From Desulfuromonadales bacterium (GTDB lineage: Bacteria > Desulfobacterota > Desulfuromonadia > Geobacterales > Pseudopelobacteraceae), in NCBI GenBank assembly GCA_015688915.1, contig JAATGX010000232.1, forward strand, positions 1 to 8,270: DNA of 8,270 nucleotides, written 5' to 3'. The position numbers and the translations under genes are program-made. Below the pieces are notes generated by a model that saw nothing but the letters and a program-made list of their open reading frames with translations, did no database searches and was not told where the DNA came from. Shown in pieces: positions 1 to 7,747 of this stretch. Numbering within the stretch: the stretch's first letter is position 1; the number at the start of each line of letters is the position of its first letter.

Positions 1-7
1 AGTGTTC

Positions 8-23
8 CTTCGTGCACTTCGTG
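8..23. repeat. Two-copy 9-bp-period direct repeat (CTTCGTG) at the window edge
   Basis: The 7-mer CTTCGTG occurs at 8-14 and again at 17-23; read on the minus strand this is CACGAAG twice. It lies immediately downstream of the hisH stop codon. From memory, short tandem CACGAAG-type repeats are common between genes in Geobacter relatives and other bacteria, so this may be the first part of a longer array running off the left edge. Only two full copies are visible and no function can be assigned. Confidence 0.4.
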
Positions 24-25
24 GA

Positions 26-649
26 TCAATGCATTTCAGCGAAATTTTTAAGTATCCGCAGCCCCACGTCCTGGGATTTCTCCGGGTGGAACTGGGTGGC
101 GATGATGTTGTCCTTCCAGATTGCCGAACAGAAGTCGATGCCGTAGCCGGTGGTGGTGGCGATGACCGCCTCGTCGTCCGGCCGCACGTAGTAGGAGTGG
201 ACAAAATAGACATTGGCCCCCTCGTCGATGCCCGCGAAGGCGGGCGGCCGGTTGTTGAAGCTGATCTGGTTCCACCCCATGTGCGGCACCTTCAACTCCT
301 CGCCCCCCTGCCGCATCCCTTCGGAGAAGCGCACCACATGGCCGGGGATCACGTCCAGCCCCTGATACAGACCAAACTCCACGCTGTCGCTGAAGAGCAG
401 TTGCATCCCCACGCAGATGCCCAGAAACGGCCGTCCCTGGGTAAGGACCTTCAGGATCGGCTCCACAAAGCCGGCCTGCTCCAGGTTGCGCATGCAGTCG
501 GCAAAGGCCCCCACGCCGGGAAGCACCACCCGCTCGGCCTCAAGCACCACCCGCGGGTCAGCGGTGACAACCGCCTCGGAGCCGACCTTTTCGAATCCCT
601 TTTGCACGGAACGGAGGTTCCCCATCCCGTAATCTATTATCGCGATCAT
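26..649 (-). CDS. hisH: Imidazole glycerol phosphate synthase, glutamine amidotransferase subunit HisH
   Basis: A complete 207-residue class I glutamine amidotransferase. HisH hydrolyses glutamine and channels ammonia to HisF, which makes imidazole glycerol phosphate (histidine pathway) and AICAR (returned to purine synthesis). The N-terminus MIAIIDYGMGN is typical. The oxyanion-strand motif PGVGAF is at 44-49, the nucleophile Cys79 lies in GICVGMQ, and the other triad members are His188 and Glu190 in QFHPEKS. The length fits the family. The start is fixed by a 4-base ATGA overlap with the stop of the chemoreceptor upstream (646-649); the ribosome site is weak (GGAATAA), so translation is probably coupled. 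No other his gene is visible; the next 25 bases to the window edge hold only a short repeat. HisF should be encoded elsewhere or just outside. The catalytic residues are intact, so it is likely functional. Confidence 0.96.
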   Translation of the reverse strand: MIAIIDYGMGNLRSVQKGFEKVGSEAVVTADPRVVLEAERVVLPGVGAFADCMRNLEQAGFVEPILKVLTQGRPFLGICVGMQLLFSDSVEFGLYQGLDVIPGHVVRFSEGMRQGGEELKVPHMGWNQISFNNRPPAFAGIDEGANVYFVHSYYVRPDDEAVIATTTGYGIDFCSAIWKDNIIATQFHPEKSQDVGLRILKNFAEMH

Positions 650-2202
650 TTTATTCCGTTCTTGCTCAGGTGTGGGCCGTACCGTTTGTCCACACCCTTG
701 ATGTGGTTGATCAGCCAGTCCTGCAGAAAGGTGATCACATCCTGGGTGAGGAGCGCTTCGCCGGATTTGAACTTGCCTTGCAGTTCCACCACCTGGTCGA
801 CCAGTTTCTTGTGCAGTTGCTTGTGTTGCGTCTCCTCGGAGTAGCCGGTCTGGGAGAAGCTCCGCTCCTCGTCGGCAAAATGGTTCACCGTGTAGTCCGC
901 CAGGCCGTTCAGGATCCGTCCGATGGCCTCTTTGCTCCGTTTCTGCTGCATGGCGTCATGCAGGTCGTTGACCATCTTGAACAGGACCTTGTGCTGCTCA
1001 TCGTAGCGGGGGACGCCGGTGGCAAACGATGCGTCCCACTCCAGGGCATTCGCGAGGCGGAAGTGGCTCACCAGCTTGTGCAGTTCGTCCACCTGGTCAG
1101 CCAGCTTGCCGGTGGCGTCGGTGGTGCTCCTGGCGTTCTCCACGTTGCGGTTGACCACGTCGGTGATCATCTGGATGTTCTGGGTGATCTCGCTGGTGGT
1201 GGCGGTCTGTTCCTCCGCCGCCGTGGCGATCTGGCTCACCTGCATGGTCAGCTCGTTGATCTTGTCGAGGATATCCTCCAGCGCCTCGCCGGAACGTGCC
1301 GTTTCGTCCGTGCCCCGCTTGACCTCCGCCACCCCCTCGGACATGGAGTTGACCGCCGTCTGGGTTTCCCCCTGGATGGACTTGATCATGACGCTGATCT
1401 CTTTTGTGGCCTTGGTGGTGCGCTCGGCCAGGGCCCGCACCTCGTCGGCAACCACGGCGAAGCCGCGTCCCTGCTCGCCGGCCCGGGCCGCTTCGATGGC
1501 GGCGTTGAGCGCCAGCAGGTTGGTCTGGTCCGCGATGTCCTGGATGGTGTTGACGATGGCGCCGATCTGGTCGGAACGCTGCCCCAGGCTTTCGACCGTC
1601 CCGGAAGACTCGTTCACGCGCTGGGCGATGTTCTCCATCAAGCGGGAGCTGTTCTGGACGATCTGGGAGCCGCTGTGGGTCTGTTCCACCGCCTTCTGGG
1701 CGTTTTCCGCCGCATACAGGCAGTTGCGGGCGATGTCGCCCGATGTGGCGGACATCTCCTCGCTGGCCGTGGCGATGGTACCGGCCTGCATGGCCACGTC
1801 CTCGGCGGCCAGGGCCATGGAATTGGTGGTGGAGCTGACCATGCCGACCGAGTCGCGCACGATGTCCGCAACCGAGAAGAACTGGCGCATGGCCTTGTTC
1901 ATGTCGTTCATCATGGTGTTGAATGCCGTTCCCAGGCGGGCGATTTCACCGAATCCACCGATCGAGACCCGGACGGAAAGGTCGCCCGCGGCGGCCTTTT
2001 CCAGAGCCGTGGTCACGGTGGTGAGCGGCGTGAACGCCCTGGTGCTGAGCCAGCTCAGAATGAGCGACGAAGCGAACAACAGGACCACTCCGATCCCCAG
2101 ATTGATCAGCAGATGGTTCGGGGGGCTCAGGATGCTCATAACTGCCACCGTTATGAAGATGACAACGGCGTTGCCTAAAAGGATCCGGGTGGTGAATGAC
2201 AT
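646..2202 (-). CDS. Methyl-accepting chemotaxis protein with C-terminal bacteriohemerythrin domain
   Basis: A 518-residue chemoreceptor. Two membrane helices (about 8-26 and 31-50) are separated by only about five residues, so there is no periplasmic sensing domain. A HAMP linker follows (about 51-104). The cytoplasmic signalling coiled coil runs to about 375, with the conserved tip near 222-262 (NLLALNAAIEAARAGE, then GRGFAVVADEVRALAERT) that contacts CheA and CheW; likely methylation regions are near 145-158 and 328-339. Residues 386-518 form a hemerythrin domain with all seven expected diiron ligands: His403, His441, Glu445, His460, His464, His500 and Asp505. In the related DcrH of Desulfovibrio such a domain binds oxygen; by inference this one senses O2 or redox state in the cytoplasm. 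There is no C-terminal CheR/CheB docking pentapeptide. The start ATG has AGAGG seven bases upstream. The gene lies 65 bp behind glyS and overlaps hisH by ATGA. Confidence 0.93.
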   Translation of the reverse strand: MSFTTRILLGNAVVIFITVAVMSILSPPNHLLINLGIGVVLLFASSLILSWLSTRAFTPLTTVTTALEKAAAGDLSVRVSIGGFGEIARLGTAFNTMMNDMNKAMRQFFSVADIVRDSVGMVSSTTNSMALAAEDVAMQAGTIATASEEMSATSGDIARNCLYAAENAQKAVEQTHSGSQIVQNSSRLMENIAQRVNESSGTVESLGQRSDQIGAIVNTIQDIADQTNLLALNAAIEAARAGEQGRGFAVVADEVRALAERTTKATKEISVMIKSIQGETQTAVNSMSEGVAEVKRGTDETARSGEALEDILDKINELTMQVSQIATAAEEQTATTSEITQNIQMITDVVNRNVENARSTTDATGKLADQVDELHKLVSHFRLANALEWDASFATGVPRYDEQHKVLFKMVNDLHDAMQQKRSKEAIGRILNGLADYTVNHFADEERSFSQTGYSEETQHKQLHKKLVDQVVELQGKFKSGEALLTQDVITFLQDWLINHIKGVDKRYGPHLSKNGIK

Positions 2203-2246
2203 ACGTTGGCCTCTCTGGTTATGCGGTTAGTGGAGAAAAGCTTCAT

Positions 2247-2264
2247 GGCAACGCCATTGTTGCC
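2247..2264 (-). terminator. Hairpin just after the glyS stop, possible weak terminator or attenuator
   Basis: A perfect 6-bp stem, GGCAAC paired with GTTGCC, with a 6-base loop, starts four bases past the glyS stop. On the minus strand a short T-rich run (CTTTTCT) follows only after about seven bases, so the canonical stem-plus-U-tract arrangement is not met. It may slow or trim the glyQS transcript rather than stop it; read-through into the chemoreceptor is plausible because no clear promoter is visible in the 65-bp gap. Confidence 0.3.
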
Positions 2265-2267
2265 GGT

Positions 2268-4327
2268 TCAGGCGATCCGTGCGAAATCCGCGACACGCCC
2301 GAACATGCGGGCAATGGCGGTCAGCAGCGCCAGGCGATTGCCGCGCACCCGCTCATCCTCGGCCATGACCATGACCTTGTCGAAGAAGGTGTCAACCGGC
2401 CCGCGCAGGGTGGCGATCCCGGTCAGCGCTTCCAGCCAGGCCCCTTCGGCGATCTTCCTGTCCACGGCAACCTTCACGCCCTGGAATGCCTCGTACAGCC
2501 CCGCTTCGGCCGTATCCTGGAACAGTGCCGGGTCCACCGGCAGGTCGGTCCCTTCCTTGATGATGTTGCCGACCCGCTTGAAGGCCACGGACAGCGGTTC
2601 GAAGTCGGGATGGTTCTTGAATTCGGCCAGGGCCGCGATACGGGCCCTGACATCCACCACATCGTCGAACCCCGCGGAAACGGCGGCATCAACCGCATCT
2701 CCGGCAAAGTCATTGGCCAACAGGTTGACGAACCGGCCGCGGAAGAACTCCAGAACATCGGCGGCCACCTGCTCCGCCGGACGGGTCAGCCTGGCGGACA
2801 ACAGGTTCAGCGCCTGTCCGATCAGTGCCGGCAGGGACAGGCGGTACCCCCTGTCCAGGATGATGGCGATGATGCCGATGGTTGCGCGCCGCAGGGCATA
2901 GGGGTCGGCTGCGCCCGTGGGGATCAGCCCGACGCCGAAACAGCCGCAGATGGTGTCCAGTTTGTCGGCGATGGAGACAAAGGCGCCGATGTCGGAGGCC
3001 GGCAACTCGCCCCCGGCCTGGGTGGGGAGGTAATGCTCGGCAATGGCGTTGGCGACCGCCGCGTCTTCGCCCTCCAGCAGGGCGTATTCCCGTCCCATGA
3101 TCCCCTGCACCTCGGGGAACTCGCCCACCATGCCGGAAACCAGATCGGCCTTGCAGAGCCGGGCGGCCCGGGCGGTCTGTTCCCTGACAGCAGGGTTGAG
3201 TTGTTCCGCCAGGCCGCAGGCCAGGGCACTGAACCGTTCCATCTTTTCAAAGGAGGTGCCCAGTTTCTGCTGGTAGACCACCTTTTTCAGGGCCTCGACC
3301 CGCTCGTCCAGCCTGACCTTCTTATCCTCCTCGAAAAAGAACCGGGCATCGGACAGGCGGGCGCGCAGGACCCGCTCGTTCCCCTTTACCACCACGGTCG
3401 GATCGTCGGTCAGGGTGTTGTTGATGGTGATGAAGCCGGGCATCAGTTTTCCGTCCCCGTCCACGATGGAGAAATAGCGCTGATGGCTGCGCATGGAGGT
3501 GACCAGCACTTCTTTCGGCACCTTCAGGAACTCGGGAGAGAAGGTGCCGTGTACGGCGCTGGGGTATTCCACCAGGAAGACGACCTGCTCCAGCAACTCC
3601 TCGTCCGGCAGCATGTGCCCGCCGGCGGCCTTGGCCACGCGATGGATTTCGTGGCGGATGATCTCCCTGCGCCGCTCGGGATCCGGGATGACGAAGTGCC
3701 GCTCGCACTCCTCGAGGTAGTGGGCGAAGTCCCTGACCGGGAAGGTCGTGTTGGCCATGAAGCGGTGCCCGCGGGAGATGGTGCCGCTCTCGATGTTGCC
3801 GAAAGAGAAGGGGACCACGATGCCGTCGAACAGCGCCACGATCCAGTGGATCGGCCGGGCGAAGCGCACGTCCAGATCACCCCAGCGCATGGATTTCCTG
3901 AAGGGGATGTCGGCCACCAGCTTGGGCAGAATCTCGGACAACAGTTCAAAGGCGGGCCGGCCGGTTTCCTGTTTGGTCACCGCCAGATACTCCCCCTTTT
4001 CGGTCGTGATCACCGTGAGTTGGGAAACATCAACCCCCTGGCCCCGGGCAAACCCCTCGGCGGCCTTGGTCGGTTTTCCGTCGGCGTCGAAGGCGGCCTT
4101 TTTGGAAGGGCCGGTGGCGGTGATCTCCGCGTCCGGCTGAACCGCCGGGATGCCCGTGACCACCAGGGCCAGGCGGCGCGGCGTGGCCAGGGTCCTGATC
4201 TCGCCAAAGGAGAGCCGGGCATTGGCCAGTTCTCTGCCGATCATGGCCTCCATCTCGGCCATGGCGCGGGGGATGAAGCCGGCCGGGATCTCCTCGGTGC
4301 CGATCTCCAGAAACAGTTCCTTGGTGC

Positions 4328-4331
<4 letters not shown>
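2268..4331 (-). CDS. glyS: Glycyl-tRNA synthetase beta subunit
   Basis: A complete 687-residue beta subunit of the alpha2beta2 bacterial glycyl-tRNA synthetase, which works in the cytoplasm with GlyQ to charge tRNA-Gly. The beta chain supplies most of the tRNA binding. The N-terminus KELFLEIGTEEIP is characteristic, as are KSMRWG (146-151), MRSHQRYF (280-287), ADPYALRRA (475-483) and, in the C-terminal DALR-type anticodon-binding region, FFDKVMVMAED (649-659). The length matches the family (about 690). The reading frame stays open to 4676, but the extra residues lie inside glyQ and do not look like the family; the ATG at 4331 overlaps the glyQ stop as ATGA and has a purine-rich site (AAAGGGGG) about nine bases upstream. 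The overlap implies coupled translation giving balanced subunits. Nothing is missing or broken. Confidence 0.97.
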
Positions 4332-5209
<878 letters not shown>

Positions 5210-5214
5210 AATGT

Positions 5215-5220
5215 TCCTCC
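5215..5220 (-). promoter_or_regulatory. Ribosome binding site of glyQ, fixing a GTG start
   Basis: The minus strand reads GGAGGA, then five bases, then GTG at 5209. This strong Shine-Dalgarno sequence decides for the GTG start over the in-frame ATG at 5290, which has none close to it. Confidence 0.8.
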
Positions 5221-5261
5221 GGTGGGGGATAAGATGCACGGTCTGGCTGAAAAGAATTCGT

Positions 5262-5290
5262 AAAATAACAGGTTTGAATGGTGCGGTCAA
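5262..5290 (-). promoter_or_regulatory. Sigma70-type promoter for glyQS
   Basis: On the minus strand a -35 box TTGACC (5285-5290, five of six matches) is followed by a 17-base spacer and a -10 box TATTTT (5262-5267, four of six). Transcription would start near 5255, giving a leader of about 45 bases before the glyQ GTG. It lies in the 133-bp gap behind the hyfB-like gene, which supports glyQS as its own transcription unit. This is prediction from sequence only. Confidence 0.6.
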
Positions 5291-5342
5291 GGATGAGATG
5301 AGCCTCAGTCAGTCACGGTTTCGCCTTGATTTGGGATCGGAG

Positions 5343-7328
5343 TTACAGGAAGTCGGACAGAGCCAGCAGCACGATCACCGCGACCACGATGTAGAGGATA
5401 TACCTGTTCAACTGGCCGTTCTGCATGCGGCGGATGTGGGCGAGACGACGGTCGACGGCGGCGAAGAACGGCATGATGCCCTGATCGAGCACCACCTCGG
5501 GGACATGGGAGTGGAACCGGCTTTGGCCGGGGAAAAATCCGGTTATGGTCGGCTCGTGACGTTCCGGCCGCAAAATGGCCGAGAAGATACCGACCAGCGT
5601 CCCGCCAAAGGACGAGGCGGTGTACTGCATGCTGGAGGATGGCGCGGCATAACCGCAATCCCAGGTGCCGGTTTCGCCGCTGGGTATGGCCTTGAGGCGG
5701 TTGACATAGAATACGACCAGCAGGATCACCATGAGAAACAGGATTGCCGCGGCAGCGCTCAACCCGTAGAGGTGGGCGGTGGTCTGGATGGAGGGGAGGA
5801 TGTCGCCGCGTTGCGGAAACAGGCTGGCGATGACCGGTTCGATCAGTGGGACGGCCAGGAACGGTACTACGCCGATCACAACGCATATGCCGCCCAGTAT
5901 GGCCATGGCACCGGTCATGGAACCGTTTTCATGGGGTTTCGGCAGCGGGGTTCGGGGTGCCCCCAGGAAGGCGCAGCCGTAGACCTTGACGAAACACGCC
6001 ACCGCCAATCCTCCGGTGAGCGCCAGGGCGGGCGCCGCCAGGGCCAGGAAACCGGCTGCCTTGCCGGAGGTTACGCCGAATCCCTTGAAGATGCCGAGAT
6101 AGATCAGGAACTCGCTGACGAAACCGTTCAGGGGCGGCAGCCCGCAGATGGCCACGGCCCCGGTCAGGAAGGCCACGGAGGTCAGGGGGAGTGACCGTGA
6201 CAGTCCACCCATGCGGTCGATATCCCGGGTGCCGGTGAGATGGATGACCGCGCCGGCCCCCAGGAAGAGCAGTGATTTGAACAGGGCATGGTTGAGCACG
6301 TGCAGCAGGGCCCCGGCCATGCCCAGCACGAACAGGATGCGGTTGCCCGTGGCAAGCCCGGTCAGTGCCACGCCGATCCCCATGACGATGATGCCGATGT
6401 TTTCGATGCTGTGATAGGCCAGCAGGCGCTTGATGTCATGCTGGCCGATGGCGAACAGCACGCCGGCCACGGCCGATACGATGCCCAGGCAGAGGAAGAG
6501 GATGCCCCACCAGAGCGGCGGGGGGCCGAAGAAGGAGATGGTTCGCAGCAGCCCGTAGATGCCCATTTTGAGGACAATCCCCGACATGAGGGCCGAGACG
6601 TGGCTGGGGGCGTTGGCATGGGCACTGGGGAGCCAGATGTGCAGGGGCATGATGCCGGCCTTCAGCCCGAAACCGGCCAGAGCCGCCAGCAGGATGGCCA
6701 CCGCGCCGACGCCCCCGGGGTCCATGCTCCCCGGCCTGGGGAACGGGAGCCCCGCATCGGGGGATAGCTGCGAGAACAGCACGACCAGGGAGAGGGTCAC
6801 CACATGGCTGGCCACAAGGTACTGGAGTCCCGCCTCCCGCACCTCCGGACGGCCATGTTCCAGGCACATGGCGATAAACACCAGCAGTGCCATCCCCTCC
6901 CAGAAAAAGAGCAGGGTAATGCCGTTGGCCGCGAGCAGCAGCCCGGTGATGGCCGCCACGGACGTGCCGAGGTAAAAGGTCAGCAGCGATTCGCCCCGGT
7001 TGTCGGGGGAGGTGGCGCAGTAGCCGCATCCGTAAAGCGAGATGCAGATCGCGACGATCATAACGGGAATCAGGAAGAAGGCCGAAAGCGGGTCGAGCCG
7101 GAATAGGAGCGTGCCGACCGGGAGTTGCCAGGCCATCTCAATGGTTTCGATCCGGCCGTCGCCCAGCAACATCTCCCCTGCGCCGGCCAGGCCCGCGACC
7201 GCTCCCACGGATACGAAACAGTAGGCGATCCTGCGGCCGAGGAACAGGGGGATGCGGGGCGACAGGGCCGGGACACCGGAGAAGGCGCAAAAAATGCCGG
7301 CCATGAGTGCAAGTTCAAGGGGGGTCAT
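5343..7328 (-). CDS. HyfB/HycC-type proton-translocating membrane subunit (hydrogenase-4 component B family), stand-alone
   Basis: A 661-residue, very hydrophobic protein of the NuoL/Mrp antiporter-like superfamily, closest by appearance to HyfB of hydrogenase-4 and HycC of formate hydrogenlyase. These are membrane-arm subunits that couple electron transfer at a [NiFe] hydrogenase to H+ or Na+ movement. Ion-path residues of the superfamily are present: Glu144 in FFWEGM, Lys223 in GLKAGIMPLHIWLPSAH, His343/His347/Lys351 in HVLNHALFKSLLFLGAG, and Glu406 in GLPPLNGFVSEF. WDCGY at 556-560 is a C-terminal mark of the HyfB-like branch. The length is close to E. coli HyfB (672). No hydrogenase or complex I genes lie beside it: glyQ is downstream and rho diverges upstream. 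It has its own promoter. The start ATG lacks a clear Shine-Dalgarno; Met9 is an alternative. Whether it serves a hydrogenase, a complex I-like or another membrane complex cannot be told here, so I give no symbol. Confidence 0.85.
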   Translation of the reverse strand: MTPLELALMAGIFCAFSGVPALSPRIPLFLGRRIAYCFVSVGAVAGLAGAGEMLLGDGRIETIEMAWQLPVGTLLFRLDPLSAFFLIPVMIVAICISLYGCGYCATSPDNRGESLLTFYLGTSVAAITGLLLAANGITLLFFWEGMALLVFIAMCLEHGRPEVREAGLQYLVASHVVTLSLVVLFSQLSPDAGLPFPRPGSMDPGGVGAVAILLAALAGFGLKAGIMPLHIWLPSAHANAPSHVSALMSGIVLKMGIYGLLRTISFFGPPPLWWGILFLCLGIVSAVAGVLFAIGQHDIKRLLAYHSIENIGIIVMGIGVALTGLATGNRILFVLGMAGALLHVLNHALFKSLLFLGAGAVIHLTGTRDIDRMGGLSRSLPLTSVAFLTGAVAICGLPPLNGFVSEFLIYLGIFKGFGVTSGKAAGFLALAAPALALTGGLAVACFVKVYGCAFLGAPRTPLPKPHENGSMTGAMAILGGICVVIGVVPFLAVPLIEPVIASLFPQRGDILPSIQTTAHLYGLSAAAAILFLMVILLVVFYVNRLKAIPSGETGTWDCGYAAPSSSMQYTASSFGGTLVGIFSAILRPERHEPTITGFFPGQSRFHSHVPEVVLDQGIMPFFAAVDRRLAHIRRMQNGQLNRYILYIVVAVIVLLALSDFL

Positions 7329-7377
7329 GGTCGTGACAATCCGGGCCGGAATGTGGTCGGGCAGGTAACCATGAGCA

Positions 7378-7407
7378 TTTATAGAGCCTCCCCGACGGCA
7401 CGGTCAA
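7378..7407 (-). promoter_or_regulatory. Sigma70-type promoter for the hyfB-like gene
   Basis: On the minus strand TTGACC (7402-7407, five of six matches) and TATAAA (7378-7383, five of six) are separated by 18 bases. Transcription would start near 7371, giving a leader of about 43 bases. The -35 hexamer is identical to that of the glyQS promoter. This suggests constitutive housekeeping-type expression; no sigma54 site was seen near the gene. Confidence 0.6.
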
Positions 7408-7450
7408 GACAAATAACGGCGAACGTGGTGGAATAGATGCTTATTTTTTG

Positions 7451-7480
7451 TTGACAAGGCCAAGACATTGGAGGTAACGT
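7451..7480 (+). promoter_or_regulatory. Candidate rho promoter, weak
   Basis: A perfect TTGACA (7451-7456) is followed after 18 bases by TAACGT (7475-7480), which matches the -10 consensus at only three of six positions. If used, the rho mRNA would have a leader of about 260 bases. Another TTGACA at 7572-7577 has no acceptable -10 at the right distance, so this one is preferred, with low confidence. Confidence 0.3.
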
Positions 7481-7737
7481 CATTCTCAACCCCGGACGTT
7501 TTCAGAATAGCCCGTGTTCGCGACCTCACAGATACCTTCGAAAATAAACAATTATATTTAGTCTCGAACCCTTGACATAGGATGTTGGTTTATTCAGGAA
7601 GTTTCCTGCCAGGGCACTTTCCTCTCCCATTGACGCATTTGAGGTCATAGTCACCACACAAAACTCAACCCCTTTTCATTGCCAACCCCGCTGAATATCC
7701 ATCTTTGCAGCCGCATTGTGCATGTCGTCTGACGTGC

Positions 7738-7742
7738 AGGAG
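7738..7742 (+). promoter_or_regulatory. Ribosome binding site of rho
   Basis: AGGAG lies five bases before the ATG at 7748 and settles this start, which also gives the expected N-terminus of Rho. Confidence 0.85.
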
Positions 7743-7747
7743 AACCG

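Larger units (their letters stand above)
7329..7747. other. Divergent intergenic control region between the hyfB-like gene and rho
   Basis: This is the only gene-free stretch over 300 bases. It is clearly more AT-rich than its surroundings, especially about 7438-7456 and 7538-7560. It holds a good leftward promoter for the hyfB-like gene (7378-7407), a second weaker leftward candidate (TATAAT on the minus strand at 7551-7556 with ATGTCA at 7573-7578, 16-base spacer), and two rightward TTGACA boxes (7451-7456 and 7572-7577), only the first of which has even a partial -10 match. I see no tRNA, no convincing small gene and no strong terminator hairpin. Confidence 0.7.

Noticed and set aside
670..2178. 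Open frame of 502 codons on the plus strand opposite the chemoreceptor, and an overlapping 403-codon frame
   Set aside because: Same cause: the composition is that of a reverse-complemented GC-rich gene, and the minus-strand frame has clear domains and ligands.
5210..5290. N-terminal extension of GlyQ to an ATG at 5290
   Set aside because: It would begin inside the promoter -35 box and add 27 residues absent from the family; the GTG at 5209 has a strong ribosome site.
5210..5342. T-box or other riboswitch leader before glyQ
   Set aside because: The predicted leader is only about 45 bases and has no T-box-like motif or terminator/antiterminator pair.
5211..6194. Plus-strand frame of 327 codons running from the glyQ leader over the end of the hyfB-like gene
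   Set aside because: It crosses an intergenic region and is antisense to a recognised membrane protein, with low-complexity composition and no domain.
7125..7436. Small plus-strand frame reaching into the divergent region
   Set aside because: Mostly antisense to the start of the hyfB-like gene, no ribosome site or recognisable content.
7591..7605. Small palindrome AGGAA-GT-TTCCT as an operator
   Set aside because: A 5-bp half-site is expected by chance at this length and it has no second copy nearby.
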